DNA of 64,000 nt from Athripsodes cinereus (GCA_947579605.1 OX388321.1:15739614-15803613); one strand, 5' to 3'; positions 23,250-35,462 are shown, counted from the stretch's first letter. Notes: generated by a model from the sequence alone, not told the origin. Numbers and translations: made by a program.

Positions 23250-24679
23250 AATGTCCTCCATATTTAGGTTCCGAAAATGCTGTCACAACAGATATTATTG
23301 TTTCGCTCTCCCAGAGTAATATTAATGAGCCATTGTCTCACTTTCACTTATTCTCATGTATTGTGCATGCCTAGTCACCACTATTAATACAATTAAAAAG
23401 AAAAAATAGGATATCTACACCCAATGGTCAGTCAGCTTACCATTTTCTTAAAAGGCTCAATTCTAATGTATCAAATGTAAAATACTTTTCATGAAAATGT
23501 GAGGTAAGAGCAATCTACATCGACCCATGATTGCAACCAATGCTTGTTAAAGATGAGATTGAACTGGACCAAAGGAACCCAATACTTTTTTTCATTATAG
23601 TTTCAAGTCTATGCACTTATGTCATTGATATAAACACATTTTATGCTTGATCAAAGTCTCAACTTGGGTATTAAATACTAAAAATTAAAAAATGACGCAT
23701 TCACACAATGAAACAAAATAAAGCAACAGCAATTCAATTTGATATTATATAGTTAAACAAATGTTAATCGCTGAGTTTGAGTTTAAAACAGGGGTTATAA
23801 ATTTGTGCTACAAATACACAATTGAGGAACAATGATGGATATGCAAAGTACCATAAAAAAACATTATCTATTAAGTTCCGAATGTTAAACAAATTTTATA
23901 CAGAATGTACTTTTTATTTAGTAGTAAATAAGACCAATTATGTAGTCATAAGACTATAAATGCTGTTGTAAGAAAGTATATAAAATGGATATCCTATATT
24001 GTTGGATGATTATTACAGAATAAATTTTTCACAAAATAATAATCAATATTAGATGAATGATTTGAATTACATAATGATAAAAATAATTGGCATACTATCT
24101 ACTAAAAACAAAATATATTTATTATTCTCACAGTTGAGACGTAATCGACGGCATTTGGTCAAAACCTGATCAAAAATTTTAGTAAATTTGGCAAGCGACA
24201 AAAAATATTCAAATATTTATTAGCATAGCTTAACTTTTTCTTTCTCCTGGCCTGGCAGTCCTATCATATGGGGTCGCCCCTCGTGGGATCAAGATTTACT
24301 CAACTCTAATACATAAAAAGTTGACGAATTTTAAAAAAGTTTGTTCACCTGAAAAACAAATACTTAAATACTTGAGTATTTCTATCTATACCAGTTCCAC
24401 TGGCTGCTTCACTTGAGGAAGATGTCAGTTGGTATAATCTTTATCATCATCATATCTGGGGTAGCCAGTGAACTAGCTTTATGTGATGCAAGTTATTCTC
24501 TTAGAAATATGATTATAAGTAGACACCACATTTTGACCAAACACTATCAAAATTGTAAATTTGCATTAACGTATTTGATTAATAATTATAAACTATCCTT
24601 AAAATTAAACAAGATAATCTAAGGTTGACAATGCATCGACGCACAACTTCGGGTAGAAAGATGGAAACACATCTTAAGA
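23250..24679. other. AT-rich DNA 3' of the TFIIA gamma gene
   Basis: May hold the 3' UTR of the minus-strand TFIIA gene close to 24679. No other gene is supported. A possible secreted-peptide frame at 24422-24622 is discussed under rejected items. Confidence 0.4.
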
Positions 24680-27600
24680 TTATCTTCTTGTAGTGTCATC
24701 ATCTGTAAAATATAAGACAAATAACGTAAGTTAAACAATTTAACCCTGAATTTTACTTATGTTAGAAGACCATTTAAATAAAATTTAGTCAATCATTACT
24801 AGAATGAGTCAACCACTCAATGTATAAGAAGCCAGTCTTAGACAAACATTATTTAATAGATACAGGCTGGAAAAGAACTATAAAGAAAAATAAGAATGCT
24901 AGAATTCAAAATTGAAATACCGTGCAACATAAGAATGTTTTCACAGAGAGAGAGCTGTAATTTTTTCTGTGACATATTATGCATGTCATCACAGTATCTT
25001 CTACAAGTGGAGTAGACATTGATAAACAGAATGTAATAAGCATTCAGGTCATCTCCTTTGTGCCATAAGAATAATAATATTAGACATTTAGAATAATTTT
25101 CTGATTGTTTTTATATAAAAAAAATGTGCAGATTATTTTTTATTTATTCGTCTTTATTAATTTAAAATTAATTTGATAAATTAGATGATTACTTAATTTC
25201 TAAATCAAAAAATTCAACATTCGAACACTACTACTAACAATACTCATGCAAATAAACTTTTGAAGCATTAAGAATATTTTTTGACTGCATTGAAACATTG
25301 AAAATGAGTCACGATACTGAAATGAGTCACATGACATTGAGTTTTGAAAATTATTTGTTTCAGTTGTTATTGTTATTCAAGTACCTACTCATTTAAACAA
25401 TGATAAATTAATTTCAAGCACCTTAAAATTTTGTAACCCATGATTCATTTGAACGTTCAACAATGACTTATTAAATTAGAAAATAATAATAATAATAGCT
25501 AATTAAACACAAATATCATTTACAATAATAATAGTATGAAATAGCACCAAAATAGTATGAAACTGAGCACCAGAAGGCCAATATGTTTAAAAAAAACATG
25601 CACAAACAAAAACTTCAATTTCTACTATAAAACTAGACACATTCAAGAATTTAGTTAAATTATTTCTGCACAAATATTTGGTTAACCTCAAAATAACAAA
25701 AATGCTCAGGTACCAAGAAAAAATCACAAAAATAAATAAATAATAACAAAATATTTCAATATGTCTGCTATACAAGGATTTTGGGGGAAAAATGGTATTG
25801 AAATAGGAATGGAAATTTCTAAAGAATTGCTGAAATGACAAGAATTTGTGTAAGAAGTTCTGAAAGAGAGTAACATTATTGTATTATGTCCTCACTAACA
25901 GCTTTAGAATTAATAGAAGATTGCTACATAAATGTTAGAATTAATGTAAGATTATTCAAATCTATATAAATAAACTAGACGGATGTTAGAAGTGAAAAAT
26001 ATTAGTTGGCTGTAAAACTGGAGCTACAGCAAGTAATTGTTCCAACAATAAATTAAACAAAATATTATCATAACATTGTTACAACAACACAATCTACATA
26101 ATTCTACAAATACAAAGTACTCTTTTTAAAAATCAAAAGCATAGCATTGAAATAAGACCATTCCAAGAGAAAGGTATAGGAACGTTATACAGCACCAATT
26201 AAACTCACTCTTTCCGTCGCACGCCACAATCTTCACTTTATCTACTTTGGCAACTTCTTGTACCTCTCTGAATTCTACATCGTTGAGCATGAAGGTCCAC
26301 ACATTGTCACAAAATCTAAAGGACGAAAATATATTAACACATAAACTTGCAAAAAGAAAAAAAAGAATGGTCAAGGTTGTCAACATATCTGTACCACCGT
26401 ACATGAGGGAAGTTTGTGTTGAATTTCTTAGGACAGTTAAGTAACAAATTATGACCAAATTGGTAGTTTTTATTTTTATTTGGTTATGTTGGTGGTCTAC
26501 ACCCTCCAAATATTTTTTTGTGACATCATCGTCTATAGTAACAGGATTGATAGAAAAATATCACAATACAGTCCCAAGCTCGCTTTACGTGGGTTTTATT
26601 GTTAACTTAATATCTTTAAAACAATGTATATAAATATTACAAAAACATACGTTAGTCTGTTGCATTCAAAATATTTATATATTCTTGAGTGAAACAAGAA
26701 TTTTGCATGAAATTTCTAACTCAAAATGATATCCGGATAAGTATTGATTATGAACTATTTCATACATACAAGCTTAAGGGTTAAAGCCATGAACGAATTG
26801 AAATTGCAAATGTTCTAAGGGGACTAGACATTTCTCTCAATTTAATAACCGTTGGGTAAGTATATGATTAGTCCAGTAACTTTTTAATATCGTCTAAAAA
26901 AATCGCTATAAGACTGTGTATATTTATAGGATGGTGGCAATCAATACAAATTTAATGTTAACCGATTGAAAGACCAATGAAAAAATGGAACTTATTTATC
27001 AGAGGTACATCGAGGCTAAATGTAAATTTTTTATTATTATTTTTATGAAGATGTGAACTAATTCACCTGAAGAATAAGACTCCCCAAGAGGCTATGTTGA
27101 TTTTTTTGAGTACAAAATTAATAATATTAATTTTATCGTCAGCGTTTGACGTATCACAAGAATACCTAGTTACATTTTTACATTAGACCAATTTGTAGGT
27201 TAGCTTAGGGTTGGTTTGCTGTTATTTTATGCTACAGCATATTTATTGACAATTGCTTTTACCTTTATCATTTTCACAATGTACTTATTTTTATATTTAT
27301 ATTTACCAAAAAAATCTATTAAAAATGTGTAAAGAATATGGAGGAAAAGTTTGGTTATGTTCATACCTGTATGTGTTCAATTTTCCAGCTTTAAATGACA
27401 ATCTGGATTTAACTCTCGATGATAAGGCTTGGTTGATGGATTTATCAAATTGTAATAAGACTTTTACAGCTAAAGCAGGTGTTATTTGTCCATACTGAAA
27501 TAATACAAACATGGGAGAAGTTTGGAATGTACTTAAGCATAATGATGTGTGTACAATGGTATAAACAAGAATAATAAACCACAAGTATGATAACGTTTTG

Positions 27601-27808
27601 TAAGATACTATTCTATTTAATGCATTATTTGGTTAGAAACAGATACATTTGAACAGCGTGTGGTGTACATGATGTACCTATAAATTACTTACTTCAAATA
27701 CGTGCATCTAAACTGCATCATGATAAAGTATCTTACCTGGATCAATTCATCTAAGCTTTCTTGAAGTGTATTTCCGATTGTTGTGTTTCTGTATAGCTGA
27801 TAAGACAT
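24680..27808 (-). CDS. TfIIA-S: Transcription initiation factor IIA gamma subunit
   Basis: Four coding exons on the minus strand: 27737-27808, 27367-27494, 26209-26315, 24680-24702, all GT-AG with matching phases, 109 residues in total, the same length as human GTF2A2. Seen: [10 protein letters not shown] and [10 protein letters not shown] in exon 1; [19 protein letters not shown] in exon 2; [17 protein letters not shown] and [12 protein letters not shown] in exon 3. These match TFIIA small subunits almost residue for residue. Exon 4 adds only NDDTTRR and the stop; this last exon is the least certain, because the C-terminus varies between species. Known role: with the alpha/beta subunit it binds TBP and upstream DNA, stabilising TFIID at core promoters in the nucleus. 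Exon 1 to 2 is 242 bp, the last intron about 1.5 kb. Confidence 0.95.
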
Positions 27809-28453
27809 GGTTATTGTATCTGTATTATTGTGATATTTCACAAAACTAACAGGACTAGGCTCGACGTCTTATAAATATTTCAATGAAGAACAATGACGCG
27901 CTTTTAATAGAAAAATATTTTGATGTACCTAATTTATTTTAATATTCTAATCGCGACCGCAAATGCCGTGCAGCAAATGAAAAAAACTTCAAGAAACAAA
28001 AAGATTTAGAAGAAACGTCAAGATTGTTGTCATTATGACAAATGCACACACCATAGATAAGCTTTCTTTACAATCATAGACAATATTACTCAAAGGATTT
28101 GGCCAGTTTTCATATAAAATAGTCGTGGTCTATTTTATAGACCACTAGCTGGCCCGGCGAACTTCGTACCGCCTAAGAATCAATGAACGATTTCATACAT
28201 ACATCTTCTTCCCCTTGTCCTAGTTCGGTCGGGGACCCATTGCCCCTAAGTATCTCCTCCAGAGATAACTGTCCACCGCTGCTTCCAGGACCTCTGGCCA
28301 CTCCAAACCTAGCCTTTCAACACATGTTCGACACCTGCCCTATCTTCTGCCCTCTCCCACTGACTTTATGAATGATTAATATTATTAATCTCTTTACAAA
28401 CTCCCGTAATTGTCAAAGTGTGTCATCGAAGGTATAGTAAATATAATTCATTT

Positions 28454-28813
28454 GGAACTTTCGCAGTTTAGCGGCCCCACCCGTTGTCGAGTACTTTTTT
28501 CCATGTAAAAGTAATATTTTCGAAACTTGAGGAAATTGTTGCCATATGGTGAATTATTTTTTTGTCATCAAATTTTTGAAAAATTCTTTTATAGGAAAAA
28601 AAAATCGCAACTATGAAACTTGAGCGGCCCCACCCGTTGTCGAGTAATATGTACGGAATTTTAGGAAATTAATTTTCGAAGTGGATTTTTTTTGCCGGCA
28701 AATTAAAATAATTCTACATATGGCAACAATTTCCTCAAGTTTCAAAAATATTACCTTTTCTATGGAAAAAAAGTACTCGACAACGGGTGGGGCCGCTAAA
28801 CTGCGAAAGTTAC
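28454..28813. mobile_element. 360-bp MITE with ~90-bp inverted ends and TSD ATTCATTT
   Basis: The ends are inverted copies (GGAACTTTCGCAGTTTAGCG versus CGCTAAACTGCGAAAGTTAC) and stay similar through cccgttgtcgagtact and cctcaagtttc. Flanks ATTCATTT are at 28446-28453 and 28814-28821. An internal third copy of gcggccccacccgttgtcga is near 28624. Class uncertain (hAT- or Mutator-like by TSD length). Confidence 0.8.
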
Positions 28814-28939
28814 ATTCATTTTTTTTACATAGACAATTCACACACATCGAGCTAGTCCCAAACTTAGATGAATCTTGATTATGGGTAGGTACTAACGCGA
28901 CGATACACACATATACAATGCACTATATACAAATACATA

Positions 28940-29060
28940 TATATGTAACACCCAGACCCAGGACAATTTGAAAAAGGTCATTCTTCCCTTTGCCCTGTCC
29001 GGGAATCGAACCCGGGACCTCGTGACTCAAAGGAAAGAGCTCCGCGCCACACCGGCCGAC
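28940..29060 (-). repeat. tRNA-derived SINE, family B, copy 1
   Basis: Minus strand: CGGCCGGTGTGGCGCGGAG (A-box region), GGTTCGATTCCCGG (B box), then aagaatgacc and cctgggtctgggtgttac. Matches 56385-56509 and the split copy around 51095-51766. Confidence 0.75.
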
Positions 29061-29612
29061 ATGAACAATTTATGTTGAACAATTATACTTAACTCAGATT
29101 TGTTTATAAATTATCTACAGTACGTAATATAATTATGTATGTAGGTACTAATTTTTTTTCAGGTAGATTTTACCTATTAATTTAAAATTTATAAAAATTC
29201 TTGCCATGATTTTTTAAAAATTGAAATATCAGAACTACAGATGTTAAATTGTATGGATAACGATTCTAATTTGAGAATGTATAGAAAAATTATCATATAA
29301 ATAGGCCAATCTATAAAAAAAACTTCATTGTTGATTTTGTATAATTCTCCATATCGCATTTTTTATTGAAATTAAAAATGTACGGCGTAAATAATTTTCT
29401 TCGTAATTTTTCTTCTCTGTCTGCAAATTTCACTACACAATCTTGCAACAGAACTACCTACATGAACACATTCTTATTTTCATCTTTAATAGCACAATTT
29501 TTGGTTCAATAATAATTTTCCATCTGCAAAAATAAAATACAATTTCAAATATAATCTGTGCACGTCCACATTTATGTGACAGAATATCTATCGATACATA
29601 AATATTAGTCGA

Positions 29613-30035
29613 ATAATTCGGTTGTTACATGGCAATAGGTTGTATCTCGCATTTTTTGCGTTTTCAAGTTTGTTCCATAAAATGCTCAAAATAGTGTAAT
29701 ATTTGATGTGGCAAAAGGATATGTCTCATAGTCAGAATAAAGAGAGAAAAGACGTCACTTATTGACATGTAGAAAGATTGTTTTCTTCAACATGGCAAAA
29801 AAACTCAAATATTTTTTAACTGCAAGAAATTATTTAGTGAATGTTACATACATCTTGTAGAAGAAATTATTAAGAGAATGTTACATCTATCTTGTAGAAA
29901 TAATAATTACCTTCATTTTGATATATAATGCTCGAAATTTGGCTGAAATATCTCTTTTGTAAACTTTGTTTTTGCTCTCCTGTAAAATTATGTTTTAGTG
30001 AGATACAACCTATTGCCATGTAACTACCGAATTAT
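29613..30035. mobile_element. MITE with ~40-bp inverted ends
   Basis: The left end ATAATTCGGTTGTTACATGG and the right end CATGTAACTACCGAATTAT are inverted, and both continue with caataggttgtatctc. About 420 bp, non-coding, inside the Helitron-like element. Confidence 0.75.
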
Positions 30036-30376
30036 AGTAAACAAATATTAGTACACATTTCGTTCATATTAGTTATAGTAATTTGGTTCTTAATATAGCA
30101 GAACCTACGGATTATTTTAGCACAATGCAACAGGCGACGTGGGGGCGCTAATAGCGTATGGACTCTCCATATTGTTTTTATTTTTGAAATTAAAAATGTA
30201 TGGCGTAAATAATTTTCTTCATATTGTTTCTTCCCGTGAATTTGTAAGATGTTTTAATAGCCTATAGTTTAATCCGGGCGGAGAAGAATCCAACAAATCA
30301 GAGATCATTCAAATCGGTACAGCCATTCTTGAGTTATAAGTGTTGTAACACACACGTCTTCCTTTTATATATTAGA

Positions 30377-30750
30377 TTAAAGGATGACGTCACAGAAAAA
30401 TCATTGAGGGGCATCAGGCATCCCAACACAACACATTCACAGTGTTTACGGTGTAAAATTAGGTGGGGCGTCAAAGAATAGATACCTAATAATCAAAAAA
30501 ACTGTCAGTGTCGATTTTGTTATTATTTTGTCGTCTGACTTTCTTTTTTTTCTCTTATGGCATAACATCCTACAAGGATGATTTGCGCAATCTGATTGCT
30601 TGCCCCCCAAGCAAAAGCAAATCCATAGACAAGACCACGTGACCTTTAATGGTCTATTGGTAATAGTACACGTGGTCTTGTCTATGGATTTGCTTTTGCT
30701 ACTAGCGTCTAAAGGTAGAAGAAGAGGGATGAAAAATACGCATGCGCAAA
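30377..30750 (+). repeat. Inverted-repeat pair, arm 1
   Basis: About 290 bp of this arm matches the reverse complement of 34206-34503: shared ttaaaggatgacgtcacag, gaggggcatcaggcatccc, taatcaaaaaaactgtcag, cataacatcctacaaggat, tagacgctag... (complement) and agaagagggatgaaaa. This arm has an 80-bp extra segment that forms the hairpin at 30610-30700. No coding region. Confidence 0.75.
30610..30700. repeat. Perfect 32-bp hairpin with 27-base loop
   Basis: Left arm 30610-30641 (agcaaaagcaaatccatag...) and right arm 30669-30700 (its exact complement); loop 30642-30668. The loop contains ttaatggtctattg, a string also found at the end of the related arm near 34490. The hairpin is absent from arm 2. 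Confidence 0.9.
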
Positions 30751-31756
30751 AATACTGTAGTTTTGATTGGCTGCTGTTATATTATGTGTAAATACAAATT
30801 TGGAACCGCCAAACAAAAAAATCAAAAACCAGAGAAGATTGTTTTCTAATGAACAAAAAAATTATGAAAAAACACCAGTTCAATTAGTATATGTATTATT
30901 CTATGTTCATTACCTTCCATTAAAGAAACAGAACAAATAGCAGTTAGTACTTTATTGTATTTATTATTCTATGGCAGTTAGCATGATATTAAATCACAAA
31001 AAGGATCATGTTGATGCCTGTCACTTGTTTTCTCTTCAATTTATTTGTTGTTTTTAATTTTCTACTTATATTTGTAGGTGTGTTGATGCTCCTGTTTGAT
31101 CTTTTGAAACTGTTGTGTTGTTTGTGGCCTGATCTGAGTGTATGTGTGAAAATAATTATTGCTAACTAGGATATCACTACACAAGATATACTTTCAGTAT
31201 AATAATGTTTTATCTTACAATTTATTATCCTAAATGTATATGGTGTGTGCCTATTGATTTTTATTATTTTATTTCATTGACTATTGAAAGTTTTTTATAA
31301 TTTTAAGCGGAATGTTAAAATGTTGATAATTGCAGAGGGATTTTGATTTTATAATAATTTATTTACCTCATTAACACCCAACTATCAAGTTTAGATGTAC
31401 ATAAAGTTGGTCAGTTTTTTTGGAATGCTTATTGCAAGGAATTAATGTGATTTTGTATTATTTAGTTTTAAATGTATGATTTTATTGAATATTTATGTAC
31501 AGTTTTGCAGATTTTCTGTCAACTTTATTGTTAGGCAATAGGCTCTCATGCCGTAAAATGTATTGAGTTTACAAGCTTACGGGTGAACATAGTGACTATA
31601 AACTGTTTTCAAAATTGCGAAAAAAATGTAAAAAATTAGCTAATGTATTTTATACAAGATATAAAATTTATTTTATATTTTATTTTATATATTCAAAGGT
31701 TAATGTTATTACAAAACTAATGTTGGAAAATTCAATTTATAAATTCTTATTATATA
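30751..31756. other. AT-rich DNA, nothing recognised
   Basis: No gene or named repeat seen between the hairpin arm and the LINE fragment at 31757. Confidence 0.4.
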
Positions 31757-31950
31757 ATGAGTTACAATCCATTGGATTGGTCTGCAACGAGTTTGGTTTT
31801 TCTTCTCCATTCGTCTCTATTCTCAGCCAGTCTTTTCAGCTCTACGTATGAGCCACAGTTCATGTCCCTCTTCAGTTGGTCCATATATGCGTCTCTTGGT
31901 CGGCCTCTGCCATTTGTCCCCTCGGTCTTACCCTCCGCGATATATGAATA
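31757..31950 (-). pseudogene. Non-LTR retrotransposon ORF2 C-terminal fragment
   Basis: The minus-strand frame contains GRGRPRDAYMDQLKRDM and ELKRLAENRDEWRRK, typical of the extreme C-terminus of LINE-encoded reverse transcriptases in insects. It ends in a stop after DQSNGL and is truncated upstream. Confidence 0.65.
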
Positions 31951-33104
31951 ATATTGAGGATTCAATTAGTAGGAATACAAAAAACTTATTCAAATACTCC
32001 TATTCTTTGCGATCGGCATATTCCGGTGACTGCAATTTGCTGGAAGAACTGAAGACACCCCCGATGAAGTGGTGATACAATAATAGACTAAGATTAAATA
32101 CAAAGAATTACCTAGTTATGCGTTTCTGCAGAAGTAAACATCCTTTTTTTATAAATATAAAATAAATGATTCTCCGCTAGCATCAGTGAATGAAATAAAT
32201 GATTTTGTATAATTTTTACCAGCGACTTACGTTTTGTTAATCATGTGGACAGTATTTGTAAAAGGTCATTAAGAATGTTGGGTTTTGTGCTGAGAATCAG
32301 TAAGCCTTTTTCAAGTCTGTATACATTGAAAATTATAAATACTTTTTTGATTTGTAAAATAATCTTTACAAGATAGAGAGTAGGTTTCTGCGGTACATTA
32401 ACTGCAGAATTGGTTTGCCTAGGGAGAACATTGATAATGATTATTTGTTGATGTCTCGAAATCTCACAGCGATAACGTAAGTTTCTTATTCTCCATTACT
32501 CTCACCTAATATATACAACTAGTAGGGTTATTATTATAATTATGCTTACAGATATTAGTTTTGCTTTTTTAAATTTAACTACAGTTGTTAAAATCTAAAT
32601 ATCTCTTTTAATCATCACCCCTGCTAACAGATAGACTATTGGAACAAAATAATTAATATTTCTTTGTTGATCCTCCTTCTCTCACCCTGAGATTGAGCTA
32701 GCTGGCTGAAGGTTCTCGTCTGGGAGGAGGACCTGGTTTAAGGAAGAGGAGGGGTGTAACACAGAGGCAAAATTGACGATACCCGGCTTGACTGGAAAGG
32801 AGGTGAAGAAAGAGCAGCAACAGTATAAAAACTTAACATATGCTTATGGTGTTCTTTAGGAACACATTGAAATAAATAATATTAAAATTATAAAAGTTAG
32901 AGAGCTATAGCATATTACTATTATGTGAGGCAGGTGATGTAAAACACAGTAATTAATTAAACATACTATTTATTTATAAAAAAAAAAAACATTTAAAAAT
33001 ACCATATTAGAATAAAAATACAGGAGTGTAAAAAAATAATTAATTAAAAACTAATCTTAGTCTAAAAACATCTTATCCTTGGCGCATCTTCCATCCCTCA
33101 CAAA
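31951..33104. other. AT-rich DNA, no gene supported
   Basis: Some stretches (32220-32420) have a degenerate-coding look that could be old retrotransposon, but no frame stays open and I cannot name it. Confidence 0.35.
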
Positions 33105-33195
33105 CTTCCTAAATATACATACTCGTCCACTTGCTCCAAACATTCATTTTCAACCTTTATTTCACATATTGTTCTAATGTTCGAGCAGAATACTT
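33105..33195 (-). pseudogene. Short RTE-type LINE fragment
   Basis: ctcgtccacttgctccaaac, ttcatttcaacc-like and cacatattgttctaatgttc correspond to 42228-42300 of the RTE-like copy (the EVLEQVDECVYLG and RTVCQVMID segments). Confidence 0.5.
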
Positions 33196-33479
33196 TTTAA
33201 TTAGGTATTCTTTATCATCAAATAACACTATCAACTTACTCCTTCCCCACTGAGACGAATATTAGGTTTGTGTAATTTCATCAATTTACATCAAGTTTTG
33301 AGATTGATCATAAAGTTTTTTTCTTGAATATAAATCATTAATCATATGCACTTAGTTTTTTTCTCCTTTACTTCAATGTTATGTACTATCAATCTAGTAT
33401 ACCTACCCTCGACTATCAATGTATTTTAAAAAAGATAAAATCTTTACACATCCAAAATAACAAAATTATTACTTCGACA

Positions 33480-33560
33480 ATGAGGTGGCCAGAAGTCTGA
33501 TGGTAGTCTCAGACTTCCTGGAGGGATGCTCATGGTTTGAATCCTGGAACTGATTCATCC
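33480..33560 (+). repeat. Possible tRNA-like SINE head
   Basis: ggtggccagaagtctgatgg and a B-box-like GGTTTGAATCC are spaced as in tRNA-derived SINEs. A similar aagtctgag motif is at 61380. No body matched. Confidence 0.3.
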
Positions 33561-33724
33561 CGTTCCCGTCAACATTGTAGTGTACCCCAGCTCTTTGAAA
33601 AGTTACTTGTCACTCAAAATCAGTAAAAATCTTAATTAGTTTTAGGCTTTTCGCACTCTGACATTTTACTTCAAACAGATTTGTCCACTTTCATTAGAAA
33701 GCCACTCAGATAACTTACGACTTA

Positions 33725-33904
33725 ATCATTAAAAAAAAGATATATCTGGGTTTTGTTTGTTATAAACCCAAATACAACCTTATACACCTTTCACAGTAAG
33801 CTCTTAAAAGCTAGTCGTGAAAGGGGAGTTTGCCGTTATCTGGTAAAGAACCACGGTCCCCTTGTTCACGAGGCCGAGACTCTACCTCCAGGCTACCGAC
33901 AAAG
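33725..33904 (-). repeat. SINE family A, copy 3
   Basis: Same layout as copy 1: T-run, gatatatctgggtttt, ataaacccaaatacaacc, gtgaaaggggagtttgcc, a worn B box, gaggccgagactctacctcc. Full length. Confidence 0.75.
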
Positions 33905-34205
33905 TCGTGATTTCATTGATTTCTTATGAAATCATGTTTTATAAAATACTATTATTATGTATGTTGGTATGTATTGAAGTTACTTGCTGAAGTAATTAGA
34001 TAAACTATTATACATGTCGTCCATTCCATGCCATAAAAATTACATTATGGATACCATGCCTCATAGCCGAATTGGTAATACAAAAAATTATAAATATGTT
34101 TAATGTAGATAATTCACACTAAATAATAATTGTAACTTAACCTCACCAAACATCACACAAAACGAAAACAGCATATGTGAAAGCCTGACAGCTGTCAACT
34201 TAATC

Positions 34206-34503
34206 ATAGAGTATTTCGCGTATTTTCATCCCTCTTCTTCTACCTTTAGACGCTAGTGCTTTTGCTTGGGGGGCAAACAGTTAGATTGCGCAAATCATCC
34301 TTGTAGGATGTTATGCCATAAGAGAAAAAAAAAGAAAGTCAGACGACAAAATAATAACAAAATCGACACTGACAGTTTTTTTGATTATTAGGTATTCTTT
34401 AGGCGTTCCACCTAATATTACACCGTAATCGTCTGTTGTGTTGGGATGCCTGATGCCCCTCAATGATTTTTCTGTGACGTCATCCTTTAATGGTCTATTG
34501 ATG
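34206..34503 (-). repeat. Inverted-repeat pair, arm 2
   Basis: Reverse complement of 30377-30750 without the hairpin segment. Between the arms lie about 3.5 kb containing LINE and SINE debris. The small ORF here is incidental. Confidence 0.75.
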
Positions 34504-34832
34504 GTAATACTCGACTGGAAATTTAAATAAAAATATTGGTAATGCGACCAATCAAATTCAGAATAATTTAAGTTTTCCAGTAATATCATTTTAAATCAAT
34601 TAATTTTATCAATATTTAATCTTGTATACATCCATATCTATGATAAAAAGTAGGTATATCATTTGTTGAAATAAAATAATTAATTGATAGTAGGTACATT
34701 AGAAGTGCATCTTTTAAAAATAATTATTGTTAATTTACGTTCATGATTACTTACTTAACAATACATAAAGGGTATCTGTTTTTTTTTTTATTATAGGAGT
34801 CTTTTTATGATTTCGTCAGGTGTACCTATAGG

Positions 34833-35451
34833 GACATTGAAAGAAGGAAAGTGGCCAGTGCTAGAGTGAACGGTGCACTTCGACCCATTGTCAGCAATGG
34901 CAATGTGTCGAACGTGGCTAAAATGCTGGTGCACAATACCATTCTGGTACCGTCACTTACGTATGCAAGCGAGACATGGACGTGGCTGAAGAAGGACGAA
35001 AGTGGAATAAACGCAGTGGAGATGCGATCGTTAAGAAGAATGGTTGGTAAAACGCTGCGTGATAGAGTGAAGAATGAGGATATTAGAAGAATGAGGATAT
35101 TAGAAGAATGAGCGGATGCAAGAAGAATGTTGTGGACAGAATGCGCGTGAATAAACTACGGTGGTTTGGACACGTTGAACGAATGAACGAAGTAAGAATG
35201 ACAAAGAGGATATACTTGTCTGAAAGAAAAGGTGTGAGGAAGCGCGGACGTCCGAGAACCACGTGGCTTGATCACGTGGATCAAATTCTCAAGGATGGCC
35301 GTGTGTTGAGTAAGAGGAATCGATGTGCGTGTATGAGAAACTGTATGAATGTGGAGGAAGCGAAGGAAGTGTGTAAAGATAGATCTGTGTGGCGTTCCGT
35401 TCTCTCTGCCTACCCCACTTGGGATACGGCGTGAGGGTATAGTATAGTATA
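34833..35451 (+). pseudogene. 5'-truncated RTE-type LINE with frameshift
   Basis: Carries the ORF2 C-terminus: YASETWTWLKKDESGINAVE in frame 1 up to ~35110, then VNKLRWFGHVERMNE, KRGRPRTTWLDHVDQILKDG in another frame, ending SAYPTWDTA. The switch is due to a 17-bp tandem duplication (gaggatattagaagaat at about 35077-35110). The 3' tail is (TATAG)n. Flanked by the 11-bp duplication GTACCTATAGG (34822-34832 and 35452-35462). Paralogous to 41581-42393. Confidence 0.85.
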
Positions 35452-35462
35452 GTACCTATAGG

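Larger units (their letters stand above)
28145..30376 (-). mobile_element. Helitron-like element carrying nested MITEs and a SINE
   Basis: On the minus strand: preceded by A, starts TCTAATATATAAAAGG (30376 down), ends GGCGGTACGAAGTTCGCC (hairpin) then GGGCCAGCTAG at 28145 followed by T. These are Helitron signatures: 5' TC, 3' CTRR, insertion between A and T. The 2.2-kb body contains a MITE at 28454-28813, a SINE at 28940-29060 and another MITE at 29613-30035. No Rep/helicase ORF, so it is non-autonomous. It could also be two Helitron ends around unrelated insertions. Confidence 0.65.

Noticed and set aside
24413..24622. Small open frame with a signal-peptide-like start (MSVGIIFIIIISGVASELA)
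   Set aside because: The sequence around it (atcatcatcatatctggggtagccagtgaac) matches the simple-repeat plus ggggtagccag pattern of LINE 3' ends in this window; no splice partner or cysteine pattern of an OBP was found.
26126..26509. Minus-strand frame of 127 codons
   Set aside because: Only 26209-26315 is real coding (TFIIA gamma exon 3); the rest is intron on both sides.
26247..26633. Plus-strand frames opposite TFIIA exon 3
   Set aside because: Shadows of the exon and its intron; no family resemblance.
28681..28910. Overlapping frames on both strands sharing similar peptides
   Set aside because: They come from the inverted ends of a MITE, which makes similar frames on both strands.
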